A DNA stretch of 64,000 bases from DAITAZ01 sp036824045 (lineage in GTDB: Bacteria > Pseudomonadota > Gammaproteobacteria > Burkholderiales > Rhodocyclaceae), in assembly GCA_036824045.1 (NCBI GenBank), contig DAITAZ010000017.1:1-64000 (forward strand), given 5' to 3'. How positions within the stretch are numbered: position 1 is the first letter of the stretch; the number at the start of each line of letters is the position of its first letter. Below the pieces are notes generated by a model, which was not told the origin of the DNA, did not search any database, and worked only from the letters and a program-made list of their open reading frames with translations. Made by a program: the position numbers and the translations under genes. Of this stretch, positions 35,881 to 45,550 are shown piece by piece.

Positions 35881-37854
35881 TCACTGCCCGGGGTGGGTGT
35901 GGGCCAGCCAGGCCTGAAAGGAGAGCACATCCCACAGCTCGTGCTGGCGGTTGCGCCGTCCGGCCAGATGCTCGGCCCACAGGGTGCGGATGGGGCCGGG
36001 GTGAAACCAGCCAGCCCGGCGCAGGCGGGCCTCGTCCAGCAGATCTTCGGCCCAGTCCCGCAGCGGACCCCGGAGCCAGGCGTCGATGGGCACGGCAAAC
36101 CCCATCTTGGGCCGGGTGACCAGATCCTGGGGGACGTAGCGGTAGAGCACCTGGCGCAGGATCCACTTGCCTTCGCCCTCGCGGATCTTCATGGCCAGCG
36201 GCAGCCGCCAGGCGAATTCCGCGATCCGGTGATCCAGCAGCGGTACCCGGGTTTCCAGGCTCACGGCCATGGCGGCACGGTCCACCTTGGCCAGGATATC
36301 GTCCGGAAGATAGGTCAGGGCGTCCAGCAGCATCATGCGCTGGCGGAAGTCCTCCACCCGGCTGGCTTCGGGCTGGTCCGCGAAGGGGGGCGGGTCTTCG
36401 GCACCGATCACCACCCGCGCTGGATCGGGGAAGTGGGAGATGAGCCGCCAGTACACCTCGTCCGCGGAGCCCGCGGGCAGGATGCCGGCGATCTTCTGCA
36501 GTTTGTCCCCGGGGGTGGCCATCCGCAGCTTGCCCGGCAGCCAGGGTGCGCAGGCCTGGTAGAGGCGGTTCCAGGCGGCCGGGGAGAACGCCTGCAGCGC
36601 CCCCGCGCCCAGTCGCCGCAAGGGCCGGGGCAGACCGCCCAGGCGGCCCCAGATGCGGTGCGCCCACAGGTAGCGGTTGTAGCCGCCGAAGAGCTCGTCC
36701 CCCGCGTCCCCTGACAGGCTGACCGTGACCCGCTGGCGGGCAAGCTGGCTCACCAGGAAGGTGGGGATCTGGGAGGAATCGGCAAATGGCTCGTCGTACA
36801 TGGCGGGCAGGCGGGGGATGACGTCCAGCGCCTGCTGCGGGGTGACGTAAAGCTCGGTGTGCTCCGTGCCCAGGTGGCGGGCGACGGCCTTGGCGTGTTC
36901 CGCCTCGTTGTAGCCGGCTTCCTGGAAACCGATGGTGAAGGTCTTGACCGGCTGGGAGGACTGGGCCTGCATCAGCGCGGCGATGGTGGAGGAGTCGATG
37001 CCCCCCGACAGGAACGCGCCCAAGGGCACGTCTGCCACCATCTGCTGGCTGATGGCGTCCCGCAGCAAGGTGTCCAGCCGCGAGATGGCTTCGTCGTCGC
37101 TGCCGGTGAAAGGCGAGGCCAGGCCCGTCCGGGCGACCTGGGCAAGCGACCAGTAGGGCCTGGGGGGCGGCAGGCGCTGGTGTCGGAAGTCCGGACCCTC
37201 AACTGCCACCTCCAGCCAGGAGCCGGGCGGGAGTTTGAACAGGCCTTCGTAGATGGAATCAGGTGCCGGCACGCAGTTGTGACGCAGCAAGCGGGCGATG
37301 GCGCGGCGGCTGATGGCGGCACCGAAACCGGCGTGGGCGCGCAATGCCTTGAGTTCGGAGGCAAAGAGCAGTGCCCCGCCTACCCAACCGTAGTAAAGGG
37401 GCTTTTCACCGAAGCGGTCCCGCGCCAGGGTGAGGCGGCGGGCGTGGCGATCCCACAGGGCAATGGCGAACATGCCGGTGGCCCGGCGCAGGGTGGCTTC
37501 CACGCCCCAGCGGGCACAGGCGGCGAGCAGGGTTTCGGTGTCGGAATGGCCGCGCCAGGCGGGCGCGGCAGCGCAGGATTCCAGTTCCCGGCGCAGATCC
37601 ATGTGGTTGTAGATCTCGCCGTTGAAGGCAATGACGAAGCGCCCGCAGGCCGAGTGCATGGGCTGGTGCCCGGCGGGCGACAGGTCCACGATGGCCAGCC
37701 GGCGGTGGCCCAGGGCAATGCCGGCAGCGCCGTCCCGCCATTCGCCCCGATCGTCCGGCCCACGGTGGATGAGGGCATCCACCATGGCCGGCAGCGAGTC
37801 CGACAGGGTGGGCCAGGCCCCTTGCCCAGCCAGTCCTCCGATGATTCCGCACAC
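35881..37854 (-). CDS. asnB: Asparagine synthase (glutamine-hydrolysing)
   Basis: A 657-residue amidotransferase. The start MCGIIGGL exposes the catalytic Cys2 of the class II glutaminase domain, followed by RGPDDRGEW and FNGEIYNH. The synthetase domain has the ATP loop FLSGGIDSSTIAAL, SGDAGDELFGGYNRY and a KVDRAAMAVSLETRVPLLDH stretch. It converts aspartate to asparagine, or amidates a related substrate in a biosynthetic pathway. It is a single gene here, so housekeeping use is favoured. Confidence 0.92.
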   Translation of the reverse strand: MCGIIGGLAGQGAWPTLSDSLPAMVDALIHRGPDDRGEWRDGAAGIALGHRRLAIVDLSPAGHQPMHSACGRFVIAFNGEIYNHMDLRRELESCAAAPAWRGHSDTETLLAACARWGVEATLRRATGMFAIALWDRHARRLTLARDRFGEKPLYYGWVGGALLFASELKALRAHAGFGAAISRRAIARLLRHNCVPAPDSIYEGLFKLPPGSWLEVAVEGPDFRHQRLPPPRPYWSLAQVARTGLASPFTGSDDEAISRLDTLLRDAISQQMVADVPLGAFLSGGIDSSTIAALMQAQSSQPVKTFTIGFQEAGYNEAEHAKAVARHLGTEHTELYVTPQQALDVIPRLPAMYDEPFADSSQIPTFLVSQLARQRVTVSLSGDAGDELFGGYNRYLWAHRIWGRLGGLPRPLRRLGAGALQAFSPAAWNRLYQACAPWLPGKLRMATPGDKLQKIAGILPAGSADEVYWRLISHFPDPARVVIGAEDPPPFADQPEASRVEDFRQRMMLLDALTYLPDDILAKVDRAAMAVSLETRVPLLDHRIAEFAWRLPLAMKIREGEGKWILRQVLYRYVPQDLVTRPKMGFAVPIDAWLRGPLRDWAEDLLDEARLRRAGWFHPGPIRTLWAEHLAGRRNRQHELWDVLSFQAWLAHTHPGQ

Positions 37855-37989
37855 GCGCCCGCGCTCCTGCCCGGCGCCCGATCCGGCGCCGCTGATTGAC
37901 GATCGGGCAAGGATGCCAGCATTGCAGCAGAAGGTGTTCGGCGTATGTCACGATCCGCCCGGAATTTCAGCGCCTGGGGCAGGGCCGGA

Positions 37990-38029
37990 AAAATACAACG
38001 GGCCGCGGCCCGGGAAGGCGGCGGCCCGT
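37990..38029 (-). terminator. Rho-independent terminator of the argD-like gene
   Basis: On the minus strand ACGGGCCGC pairs with GCGGCCCGT (9 bp, loop 14) and is followed by TGTATTTTT. It is 17 bases beyond the argD-like stop. Confidence 0.8.
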
Positions 38030-38045
38030 GGGGTGGCGCGGCCGT

Positions 38046-39227
<1,182 letters not shown>

Positions 39228-39250
39228 GGGGCGGGCTCCAATTTCCGGTA

Positions 39251-39281
39251 GCAAAAAGGCCACGGGGTCTGCCGTGGCCTT
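39251..39281 (-). terminator. Rho-independent terminator upstream of argD-like gene
   Basis: On the minus strand AAGGCCACGG-CAGACC-CCGTGGCCTT is a 10-bp stem followed by TTTTTGC. It lies between the scpB-like gene and argD, 24 bases before the argD start codon. It may terminate the scpB-like transcript or act as an attenuator for argD. Confidence 0.75.
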
Positions 39282-39314
39282 GGGGGGCGAGGGAGGGCGG
39301 TCGGGCCCCCCCGT

Positions 39315-39383
39315 TCAGTTCGCGCGCACGGCCAGGGCAGCGCAGGGGCTGCGGCGTCGGCGGAGGTGGGGGCGAACGTTCAT
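39315..39383 (-). CDS. Candidate Arg-rich leader peptide of argD
   Basis: A 22-codon open frame with the sequence MNVRPHLRRRRSPCAALAVR plus two more residues. Seven of its residues are arginine, four of them in a row. It ends 34 bases before the terminator-like hairpin in the argD leader. Part of it (GCCGTG) is complementary to CACGGC in the hairpin's 5' arm, as an antiterminator would be. The ribosome-binding site is weak, and GC-rich DNA produces Arg codons by chance, so this is speculative. Confidence 0.3.
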   Translation of the reverse strand: MNVRPHLRRRRSPCAALAVRAN

Positions 39384-39434
39384 GAGGCGCAAGTATGGCA
39401 CGAGAGCCGGGTGTCTTGGAACCGCGCGGCCCCG

Positions 39435-40208
39435 TTAGCGGCCGTTGAACACGGGCTTGCGCTTTTCCTTGAAGGCGCGGATGCCCTCCGCGTAGTCCTC
39501 GCTCTTGTAGACGTTGTTCCGCAGTTCCTGGATGCGCTCGAAGATGCCCGGCTGCAGGGGGGCGGAGTCGCCCAGCATGCGCAATTGCTCCTTGATCGCG
39601 GCCACGGCCAGGGGGGCTTTCTTGGCGATGCCGCAGGCCAGGTCCAGGGTGAAGCTCTCCAGCACGGCGGTGGGCACCCGGTGGTTGAGGAGGCTCCAGC
39701 GCTCCGCTTCTTCGGCGTTGACGGCGCGGGCGGTGAACATCATTTCCTTGGCCACGTTCAGTGGCAGGCGGCGCATGAAGTTGAGGGTACCCACGGTGTT
39801 GTAGGGCAGGCCCAGATTGACCGGGGTGATGGCAAAGGTGCAGGTGTCGTCGCCGGTGACCAGATCGCAAGAGAGCACCAGATCGGTGGCGCCGCCCCAC
39901 ACCGAGCCGTGCACCATGGCGATGACCGGTGCCGGGAAGTGGCGGATCGCCCGCAGCAACTGTTCGAGGGGGTCGGAATAGAGCAGGGGATCTTCCCCCT
40001 CGGGCAGTTCGTTGATGTCGTGGCCGGCAGACCACACCGGGGCTTGCATGCCGGCGGTGAGAATGAGGGCGCGGGCCTTGTCGGCCTGGAGGTTTTCCAT
40101 GGCTGCGAGCAGCTCGGAGACCAGTGCCGCCGAAAGGGCGTTGCGTTTTTCCGCGTGGTTGAGGGTGATGATGCCCACCGGGCCGCGCATTTCCGTAAGG
40201 ATGTACAT
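39435..40208 (-). CDS. scpB: Methylmalonyl-CoA decarboxylase, ScpB-type crotonase
   Basis: A 257-residue crotonase-fold protein. It follows E. coli ScpB closely in key stretches: FSAGHDI-type VWSAGHDINELPEG, MVHGSVWGGATDLVLSCDL, PVNLGLPYNTVGTLN and KAPLAVAAIKEQLRMLG. ScpB decarboxylates methylmalonyl-CoA to propionyl-CoA. The ATG is preceded by AGGAACG. No sleeping-beauty mutase or scpC gene is adjacent in the window. Confidence 0.85.
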   Translation of the reverse strand: MYILTEMRGPVGIITLNHAEKRNALSAALVSELLAAMENLQADKARALILTAGMQAPVWSAGHDINELPEGEDPLLYSDPLEQLLRAIRHFPAPVIAMVHGSVWGGATDLVLSCDLVTGDDTCTFAITPVNLGLPYNTVGTLNFMRRLPLNVAKEMMFTARAVNAEEAERWSLLNHRVPTAVLESFTLDLACGIAKKAPLAVAAIKEQLRMLGDSAPLQPGIFERIQELRNNVYKSEDYAEGIRAFKEKRKPVFNGR

Positions 40209-40349
40209 GAGGCGTTCCTGAAAACCGTTTCGTGGCGAATGGCAGTGGCAACGGACGTTTGCCGTGGGACTTGAGCCTTTGTGGCTATTGCGCCGCAGCA
40301 TAGCGCAAGAGCAGGCGGCGGGGGCAGTGTGATTTGCCCGCGGGCCGAA

Positions 40350-40382
40350 ACAAAAGCCGGGTGGCACCGCGCCCTGCCCGGC
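40350..40382 (-). terminator. Terminator of the diheme cytochrome gene
   Basis: On the minus strand GCCGGG pairs with CCCGGC (6 bp, 15-base loop) and is followed by TTTTGTTT, about 26 bases past the cytochrome stop. Short stem, so moderate support. Confidence 0.55.
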
Positions 40383-40407
40383 AGCCCCCTGGCTGCCTGC
40401 GTGAGTC

Positions 40408-42132
40408 TTACGGGCCGGTGATCGGGGTGGCGATGCCGGTTTCCCGCCCTTGGTCGACGGTGCGGAGCACGTTGCGGGCAGGGGTGCGGGTGGGGTCGCG
40501 GCCTTGGGCGTAGCTCTGCTCGCTCACGATCAGCCGGTAGGCTTTGTTGAGCATCAGGGCGCGTTCGCGGGTGGGGTTGAGGAGTGTGGTGACGTCCGCG
40601 CGCAGGCGGGCCACCGCCTCGGGTTTGAGGCTGCCATCGGCGTTGAAGAAGGTGCTCATGACCTCGCTGTTCTCGCGGAATTCGTCGCCGGCGCCGTTTT
40701 GCTCCAGGTAGTGGGTGTATTCGGGCTTGCCGTCCCGGCGCATGGGGTCGGGCACGCCGGTCAGGTCTTTCTGGCTCCAGTGGTACCAACTGTTCCGGAA
40801 GCTCGCGTCGCCGAATTTGCGGGGGAAGGCGAAGACGCCGTCGGTGGTGGCGCCGATGCCGCTGTGGCAGCCGATGCAGAAGGCGGTTTCCTCGAAGCTC
40901 TGGGGCCGCAGGGTGCCGCTGCGGTCTTCGATGTACCCCTGGTAGGTCCAGCCCTGGCCATTGGCGAGGCCGACCTCGGCGCTGCCGGAGAACTGGCGGG
41001 TGCGTTCGGGGCTGACGGCCTTCTCCTTGGCTTCCTTGAGCGCCATCTCTCGCAGGTCACTGTAGCTGTACCAGCTTTTCTTGATGGCGTAGCGCAGCTC
41101 CTTCATCCGGGCGGCAAGGCGGATGCCGCCGGTTTCGTCCATGTCCAGATAGCGCACGCTGTGGAGGAACTCGGTACCTTCGGGGAACAGGCCGGCGGCC
41201 AGATGCAGGCGGCCCGCCTGCTGTTCCAGGCGCGCGCGTCCCACGTAGTGCATCAGCTTGCCCTGCAGGGGCGCCCAGTCGAAAACCACCTGGTGGGCGG
41301 TGGACAGGCGGCCGTCCTGGTCCAGGTCCACCTGCCAGGCGGTTTCATCCGCCGGGGTTTCCAGGGCCACGTTCCGCCGCTGGATGAGGGCAGTGACGAT
41401 GGCCAGGTTGACGCGGTAGGCGGTCAGGTCGAACCCGCCCGCCTCGTTTTGCCGCAGGGCGGGTGCGAGGCGGATGAGCACGTCGTCCGTGGCGCCGTTG
41501 GTGGGCCAGAAGGTGCCGAGGAACGGGGCGTAGGCGAAGGCGCGCCAGCCGCTGTAGCCGCCGTCCGCCGTGCGGTCGAAGCCTTGGGCGTCGAAGGCGA
41601 AGCGGGCGTCGGGGATGTAGCCATCCCAGCGGCCGTCGCCATTGACGTCCCAGGCGGGGGGCAGGGTCCGGGTGAGAGTGTGGGCGAGGACGGGGTGGCC
41701 GTCCTTGAGGTAGTTGTCCTGCCGCACCCAGGCCAGGATGGCGCTGTCGCCCATGGCGTCGAGGGCGGCTGCCCGGTCCCGGAAGAGGTTGGTCCACGGA
41801 TTGGTGATGACGGCGCCGGTATCGCCTGGAAAGTCGTAGCGCTGCTGCAAACCGCCGTCATCCAGGTAATTGGGTTCCTGACTGGCGACATGACAGGCAA
41901 AACAGGGGTTGTGCGCCCGCCCGGCGTCATCCACGGTGCGGGTGAAGCACTGGGAGGGGATGTAGGCGAGGGGATTGGCGAGGCTGGTGCTCTTGAGGTC
42001 CACCTCCACGCCGGAAGCGGCCGTCGCGGTGGCGGCGGCGTCCGTACTGCCGCTACCGCCGCCACAGGCGGGCAGGAGGCCGATGACTGGCGTCAGGGCA
42101 CACGCAAGGATCAGGGCGAGCAGTCGGCGCAT
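40408..42132 (-). CDS. Diheme cytochrome c lipoprotein
   Basis: A 574-residue exported protein. The start MRRLLALILACALTP leads to a lipobox LLPAC, so it is probably anchored as a lipoprotein. Two c-type heme sites are visible: CFACH near residue 80 and CIGCH near residue 425. The region between contains a calcium-like DVNGDGRWDGYIPD and a DLDQDGRLS segment. No enzymatic family was recognised with certainty. It is in tandem with the PhoX-type gene but separated from it by a terminator. Confidence 0.75.
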   Translation of the reverse strand: MRRLLALILACALTPVIGLLPACGGGSGSTDAAATATAASGVEVDLKSTSLANPLAYIPSQCFTRTVDDAGRAHNPCFACHVASQEPNYLDDGGLQQRYDFPGDTGAVITNPWTNLFRDRAAALDAMGDSAILAWVRQDNYLKDGHPVLAHTLTRTLPPAWDVNGDGRWDGYIPDARFAFDAQGFDRTADGGYSGWRAFAYAPFLGTFWPTNGATDDVLIRLAPALRQNEAGGFDLTAYRVNLAIVTALIQRRNVALETPADETAWQVDLDQDGRLSTAHQVVFDWAPLQGKLMHYVGRARLEQQAGRLHLAAGLFPEGTEFLHSVRYLDMDETGGIRLAARMKELRYAIKKSWYSYSDLREMALKEAKEKAVSPERTRQFSGSAEVGLANGQGWTYQGYIEDRSGTLRPQSFEETAFCIGCHSGIGATTDGVFAFPRKFGDASFRNSWYHWSQKDLTGVPDPMRRDGKPEYTHYLEQNGAGDEFRENSEVMSTFFNADGSLKPEAVARLRADVTTLLNPTRERALMLNKAYRLIVSEQSYAQGRDPTRTPARNVLRTVDQGRETGIATPITGP

Positions 42133-42165
42133 AAGGCACCCGTGTAGGCAAGGATGGGCGGGGAA

Positions 42166-42193
42166 AGCAAAAAAGCGGGGGCAAGCCCCCGCT
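42166..42193 (-). terminator. Terminator of the phoX gene
   Basis: On the minus strand AGCGGGGGC-TT-GCCCCCGCT is a perfect 9-bp stem followed by TTTTTTGC. It lies 28 bases past the phoX stop. Confidence 0.9.
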
Positions 42194-42220
42194 ATCAAGA
42201 AAACGCTCTGTTGACCGAGC

Positions 42221-44518
42221 TTAGTCCAACTTCGGGAACGGCCCGATGTACCCGGTGTAGGCGCGGCGCTCGGAGGAGCCCGCGTCCACCTTGTCGCTGT
42301 CCGACTCGTCGTAGGGATGCTGCACCACGCTCATCATGTAGCCCCAGCCGTTGATGTTGGGATAGACGTAGGGCGAGGTGGTTTCCGAGCCGTAGGGCGT
42401 GCTCAGGATGCGGGTGAGCACCTTGGTTTTGAGGTTGTAGGACCAGATCAGGTCGTTCTGGTGACGGCTGGTGTCCTCGCCGATGATCAGCGTGCCCTTG
42501 CCCGGGATGAAGGTGAGGTTGTCCGGGCTGGCAATGCCGTTCACGTCGCAGGTGTTGCCCGCATACGTGGTGCCGGCGGCGTAGGTGGCGGGCTTGCCCA
42601 GCACCAGGCCTTTCATGGTGGTGGCCTGGTAGTTGGCATCCACGTCCAGCTCATAGACGCCGCCGCAGCGGTTTTCCGCCACCTTGATGTGGTCGCTGGT
42701 GAAGGCTTCGTTGGTGTTCTTCTTGCCCGTGGTGTTGGCCTTCATGCCGGCGGTGATGTCGCTCAGCGCCAGGTAGAGCTTCTTGCCCACCGGGTCGAAA
42801 GTGATGCCTTCTTCCTTTTGCAGTTCGGTGGTGGCGCCCAGGAGGGCGGCGTAGCGGCGGGTTTCGAGGAAGGCGGCGGCTTTTTCCATGCCGGGCTTCA
42901 CGGTCAGGCATTCGTTGTAGCTGTTGCCTGCCGTGGCGCTGTGGCCGTGGCTGACGCCGGTGTAGCCGCTGGGGCAGGCGTAGGCGCCGTCCGCATCCTT
43001 GGCGGGGGTGACGGCGTCGAAGATGTCCGAGAACTTGATGCCGCCGTCCACCAGCGCCTTGATCTCCGCGTCCGTGGCCTGGCCGAGGAGAATCCAGCTC
43101 ACGGTGAAACTGCCGCCATTGTCGGCGGAGGTCTGGGTCAGCTTGGCGGCGTAGAGCTTGCCGGCGGAGAGGTCCTGGGCCTTGTCCGCCTTGTACATGA
43201 ACAGGCCTACCATGGTGCCGTCGTCGGTGATGTAGGCGGTCTTCTCGTCGGGCATCACGTAGGCCAGTTCCATCGCCGCCCGCCCCATGGAGTAATGCTT
43301 GACCACGTTCACGTTGCTGGCGAAGGTGCCGCTGCCCATGTCCGGGCCAGTGACCTTGGCTTCGATGATGTAGCCGTAGCGGTAGGGATTGACCTTGGTC
43401 ATGTCGCCGCCGAAGTAGTCACCCATGGCGCCGTAGTAGGTGTCGGGCGAGGTGCCGTCGGCGTTGGCCTTGATGCCGGTGGCGGGGTCCACCAGTCGGG
43501 CATCGGGTTCATATTCCTCGGAGCCCAGATGGCTCTTCCACGGCGTGCGCGAGCCGGCGCAGTGCACCCAGCCGCCGCCCAGGCTGGCGAAGCTGACCGG
43601 CTTGGTGGCGACCGGCGTCAGGGCACCAGTGCTGGTGTTCTGGTTCAGTTCGGTGATGTAGAAGCCACCGGGGCGGCTTTCAAACTGGGAAAGCATGAAC
43701 AGTTTGCCGTGCACATCCAGCAGCGACGAGAAATCGTTGTCGTCGGAGATGCGCTGAGAGCCGTCGGTGGCGGTGAGCGGATTGCCGTTGGCGTCGTAGA
43801 GCAGGCCGAACGTGCCGCTGCCGGCGACTTGCCCGCTTCGCAGGATGGTGTTGAAGCCGATGGTGCTGGCCTTGCCGCCCACCGTCACGCTGCTGGTGGC
43901 CAGCACCTTGCGCTTGTCCGCGTCGGTGGTGGGGTAGTCGATGGCCTTGAACGCCACGGCGACCTGGCCGTTGGCCGCCAGGTTGCGCTGGTAGTGGTCC
44001 GTCGCCTTCTCGGCCGACACCACCTTGTCGGCAGCCACGCCGGCGCACTTGGCGATGTCGGCGCTGGCGCTGGCCAGGTCGCAGGTCTTATCCACCGTGG
44101 TGCTGGCGAGCTTGATGCCGTTGTCTGGATTGGCGTCGCTGTCCAGGGACTGGAGGATGCGCAGGATGTTCAGCGTCTTGGTATCGGTCAGGCTGCCGCT
44201 GGCGTTGCCCGCCACGTCGTGGGCGTAGACCATGGCGGCTCCGGTGGTGGAGCCCAGTTTCAGGCCGTCCTTGCCACCCACGTAGAAGGTGACGGTGTCG
44301 CCTTCCTGGTAGTTGAACTGGCCCTGGGCGTTGGTGGTGCCGGTGATGCCGTTGGTGGTGGTGTAGTAGAGCCCTTCCACGGCGGCGTCGGAGAATACGC
44401 CGGTACTGGCGGAGGATGAGCCGCCGCCACCGCCGCCACCGCAGGCGGCAAGCGCGAACGTGACCGACAGGGCGATGGCGCTCATGGCGTAAGGGGCTTT
44501 GAGGGTGCGCACGGACAT
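42221..44518 (-). CDS. PhoX family phosphatase, lipoprotein with N-terminal extension
   Basis: A 765-residue exported protein. Its PhoX/DUF839-like features include GGWVHCAGSRTPWKSHLGSEEYEPDA, MGRAAMELAYVMPDEKTAYITDD and NLTFIPGKGTLIIGED. PhoX is a calcium/iron-dependent alkaline phosphatase. The signal peptide ends in a lipobox LAAC followed by poly-Gly, whereas classical PhoX is Tat-exported with twin arginines. Residues 45-90 form an extra domain (TNAQGQFNYQEGDTVTF). AGGAG precedes the ATG. No pho box was sought in detail. Confidence 0.82.
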   Translation of the reverse strand: MSVRTLKAPYAMSAIALSVTFALAACGGGGGGGSSSASTGVFSDAAVEGLYYTTTNGITGTTNAQGQFNYQEGDTVTFYVGGKDGLKLGSTTGAAMVYAHDVAGNASGSLTDTKTLNILRILQSLDSDANPDNGIKLASTTVDKTCDLASASADIAKCAGVAADKVVSAEKATDHYQRNLAANGQVAVAFKAIDYPTTDADKRKVLATSSVTVGGKASTIGFNTILRSGQVAGSGTFGLLYDANGNPLTATDGSQRISDDNDFSSLLDVHGKLFMLSQFESRPGGFYITELNQNTSTGALTPVATKPVSFASLGGGWVHCAGSRTPWKSHLGSEEYEPDARLVDPATGIKANADGTSPDTYYGAMGDYFGGDMTKVNPYRYGYIIEAKVTGPDMGSGTFASNVNVVKHYSMGRAAMELAYVMPDEKTAYITDDGTMVGLFMYKADKAQDLSAGKLYAAKLTQTSADNGGSFTVSWILLGQATDAEIKALVDGGIKFSDIFDAVTPAKDADGAYACPSGYTGVSHGHSATAGNSYNECLTVKPGMEKAAAFLETRRYAALLGATTELQKEEGITFDPVGKKLYLALSDITAGMKANTTGKKNTNEAFTSDHIKVAENRCGGVYELDVDANYQATTMKGLVLGKPATYAAGTTYAGNTCDVNGIASPDNLTFIPGKGTLIIGEDTSRHQNDLIWSYNLKTKVLTRILSTPYGSETTSPYVYPNINGWGYMMSVVQHPYDESDSDKVDAGSSERRAYTGYIGPFPKLD

Positions 44519-44626
44519 GGGGACTCCTGAACCGGATAAAAGTTGGATGGCGAGTTCGCTCGGTGCGGGAGTATCCGCCGGGCGTGTGACACATCCATGA
44601 CGCTTTTATGCCGGTTCAGGCGGCGA

Positions 44627-45064
44627 TCAGGGGTCTTCCACCTCGATGCCGTGGGCGGACAGCCAGCGCTTGTCCACTTCCCAGCGGATGGTCTTGACGC
44701 CCGGCTGCGCCTGCACGATGCCCGAGGCTTCGGATTGCAGGCGGGCCATTTCCTCCTGGGCGGCGATGAAGGCCGGGTTCGAGGGCGTCTTCACGTCCAG
44801 CCCGGGGTGGATGCGGGCCAGAAAGCGGGCCGCCGGCACCGCAAAGCTGCGGGGCGAGGCCATGATGGCGGTTTCCCCCTCCACCCGCAGTACCTTGAAC
44901 TTGAAGGGGTAGTTCTTCAATTGCGGGCTGGCGGCCGCTTCCAGCGCCTGATTCAGCTCCCGGGTGCGGGGGTCGGCCCGCTGGGCAAACCAGTCGCCCA
45001 CGAAAATCAGCGCAAGGGCCAGCACCAGCCAGTGCCACAGCTTGAGTTTGGGTAGCGCCACCAT
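44627..45064 (-). CDS. Conserved hypothetical protein with N-terminal membrane anchor
   Basis: A 145-residue protein with one hydrophobic segment (LWHWLVLALALIFVGDWF) after a short basic start. The remainder is soluble and probably periplasmic. No domain was recognised. It lies 30 bases downstream of the MaoC gene in the same direction and may belong to that unit. Confidence 0.6.
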   Translation of the reverse strand: MVALPKLKLWHWLVLALALIFVGDWFAQRADPRTRELNQALEAAASPQLKNYPFKFKVLRVEGETAIMASPRSFAVPAARFLARIHPGLDVKTPSNPAFIAAQEEMARLQSEASGIVQAQPGVKTIRWEVDKRWLSAHGIEVEDP

Positions 45065-45094
45065 GTACCTCCGAGTGTCGGGGAATCGTCCCGC

Positions 45095-45550
45095 CTAGTC
45101 TGCCAGTTGTGGCCGGCGCAGCAAGAGGTGCAGGCCGATGAAGCTCAGCACCGCTTCGTCCCGCTGGTTCACCGCCTTGTAGCGCAGGCGGGCGATCCCC
45201 CGATCCGGCTTGCTGGTGGAGGGTTTGATGTCGAGCACCTCCACTTCCGTGTGCAGGGTATCGCCGGGGCGCACCGGTGCCAGCCAGCGCAGTTCGTCCA
45301 GCCCCGGGGAGCCGATGCTGGATTCCTTGAAGATGCCGCTCTGGATGAACAGCCGGAAGCACAGGGCGATGCTCTGGAAGCCGCTGGCAATGAGCCCGCC
45401 GTAGGGTGACTTGGCAGCGGCGATGGTGTCCAGGTGGAAGGGCTGGGGATCGTAGCGCAGGGCGAAGTCGATGATCTCGGCTTCGGTGAAGGTGATGCCG
45501 CTGGTGGTGATGATTTCGCCCGGGGTCAGGTCTTCCAGGTAACGGCTCAT
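45095..45550 (-). CDS. MaoC-like (R)-hydratase
   Basis: A 151-residue hotdog-fold protein. FALRYDPQPFHLD and YGGLIASGFQSIALCFRL carry the catalytic Asp/His pair of the MaoC/R-specific enoyl-CoA hydratase family. It overlaps the upstream MBL gene by 4 bases, so the two are co-translated. The pathway is not identifiable; fatty-acid or CoA-ester metabolism is likely. Confidence 0.88.
   Translation of the reverse strand: MSRYLEDLTPGEIITTSGITFTEAEIIDFALRYDPQPFHLDTIAAAKSPYGGLIASGFQSIALCFRLFIQSGIFKESSIGSPGLDELRWLAPVRPGDTLHTEVEVLDIKPSTSKPDRGIARLRYKAVNQRDEAVLSFIGLHLLLRRPQLAD

Noticed and set aside
42317..44419. A 700-codon plus-strand open frame opposite phoX
   Set aside because: Antisense to the phosphatase gene; Gly/Val/His-rich composition of a GC shadow.
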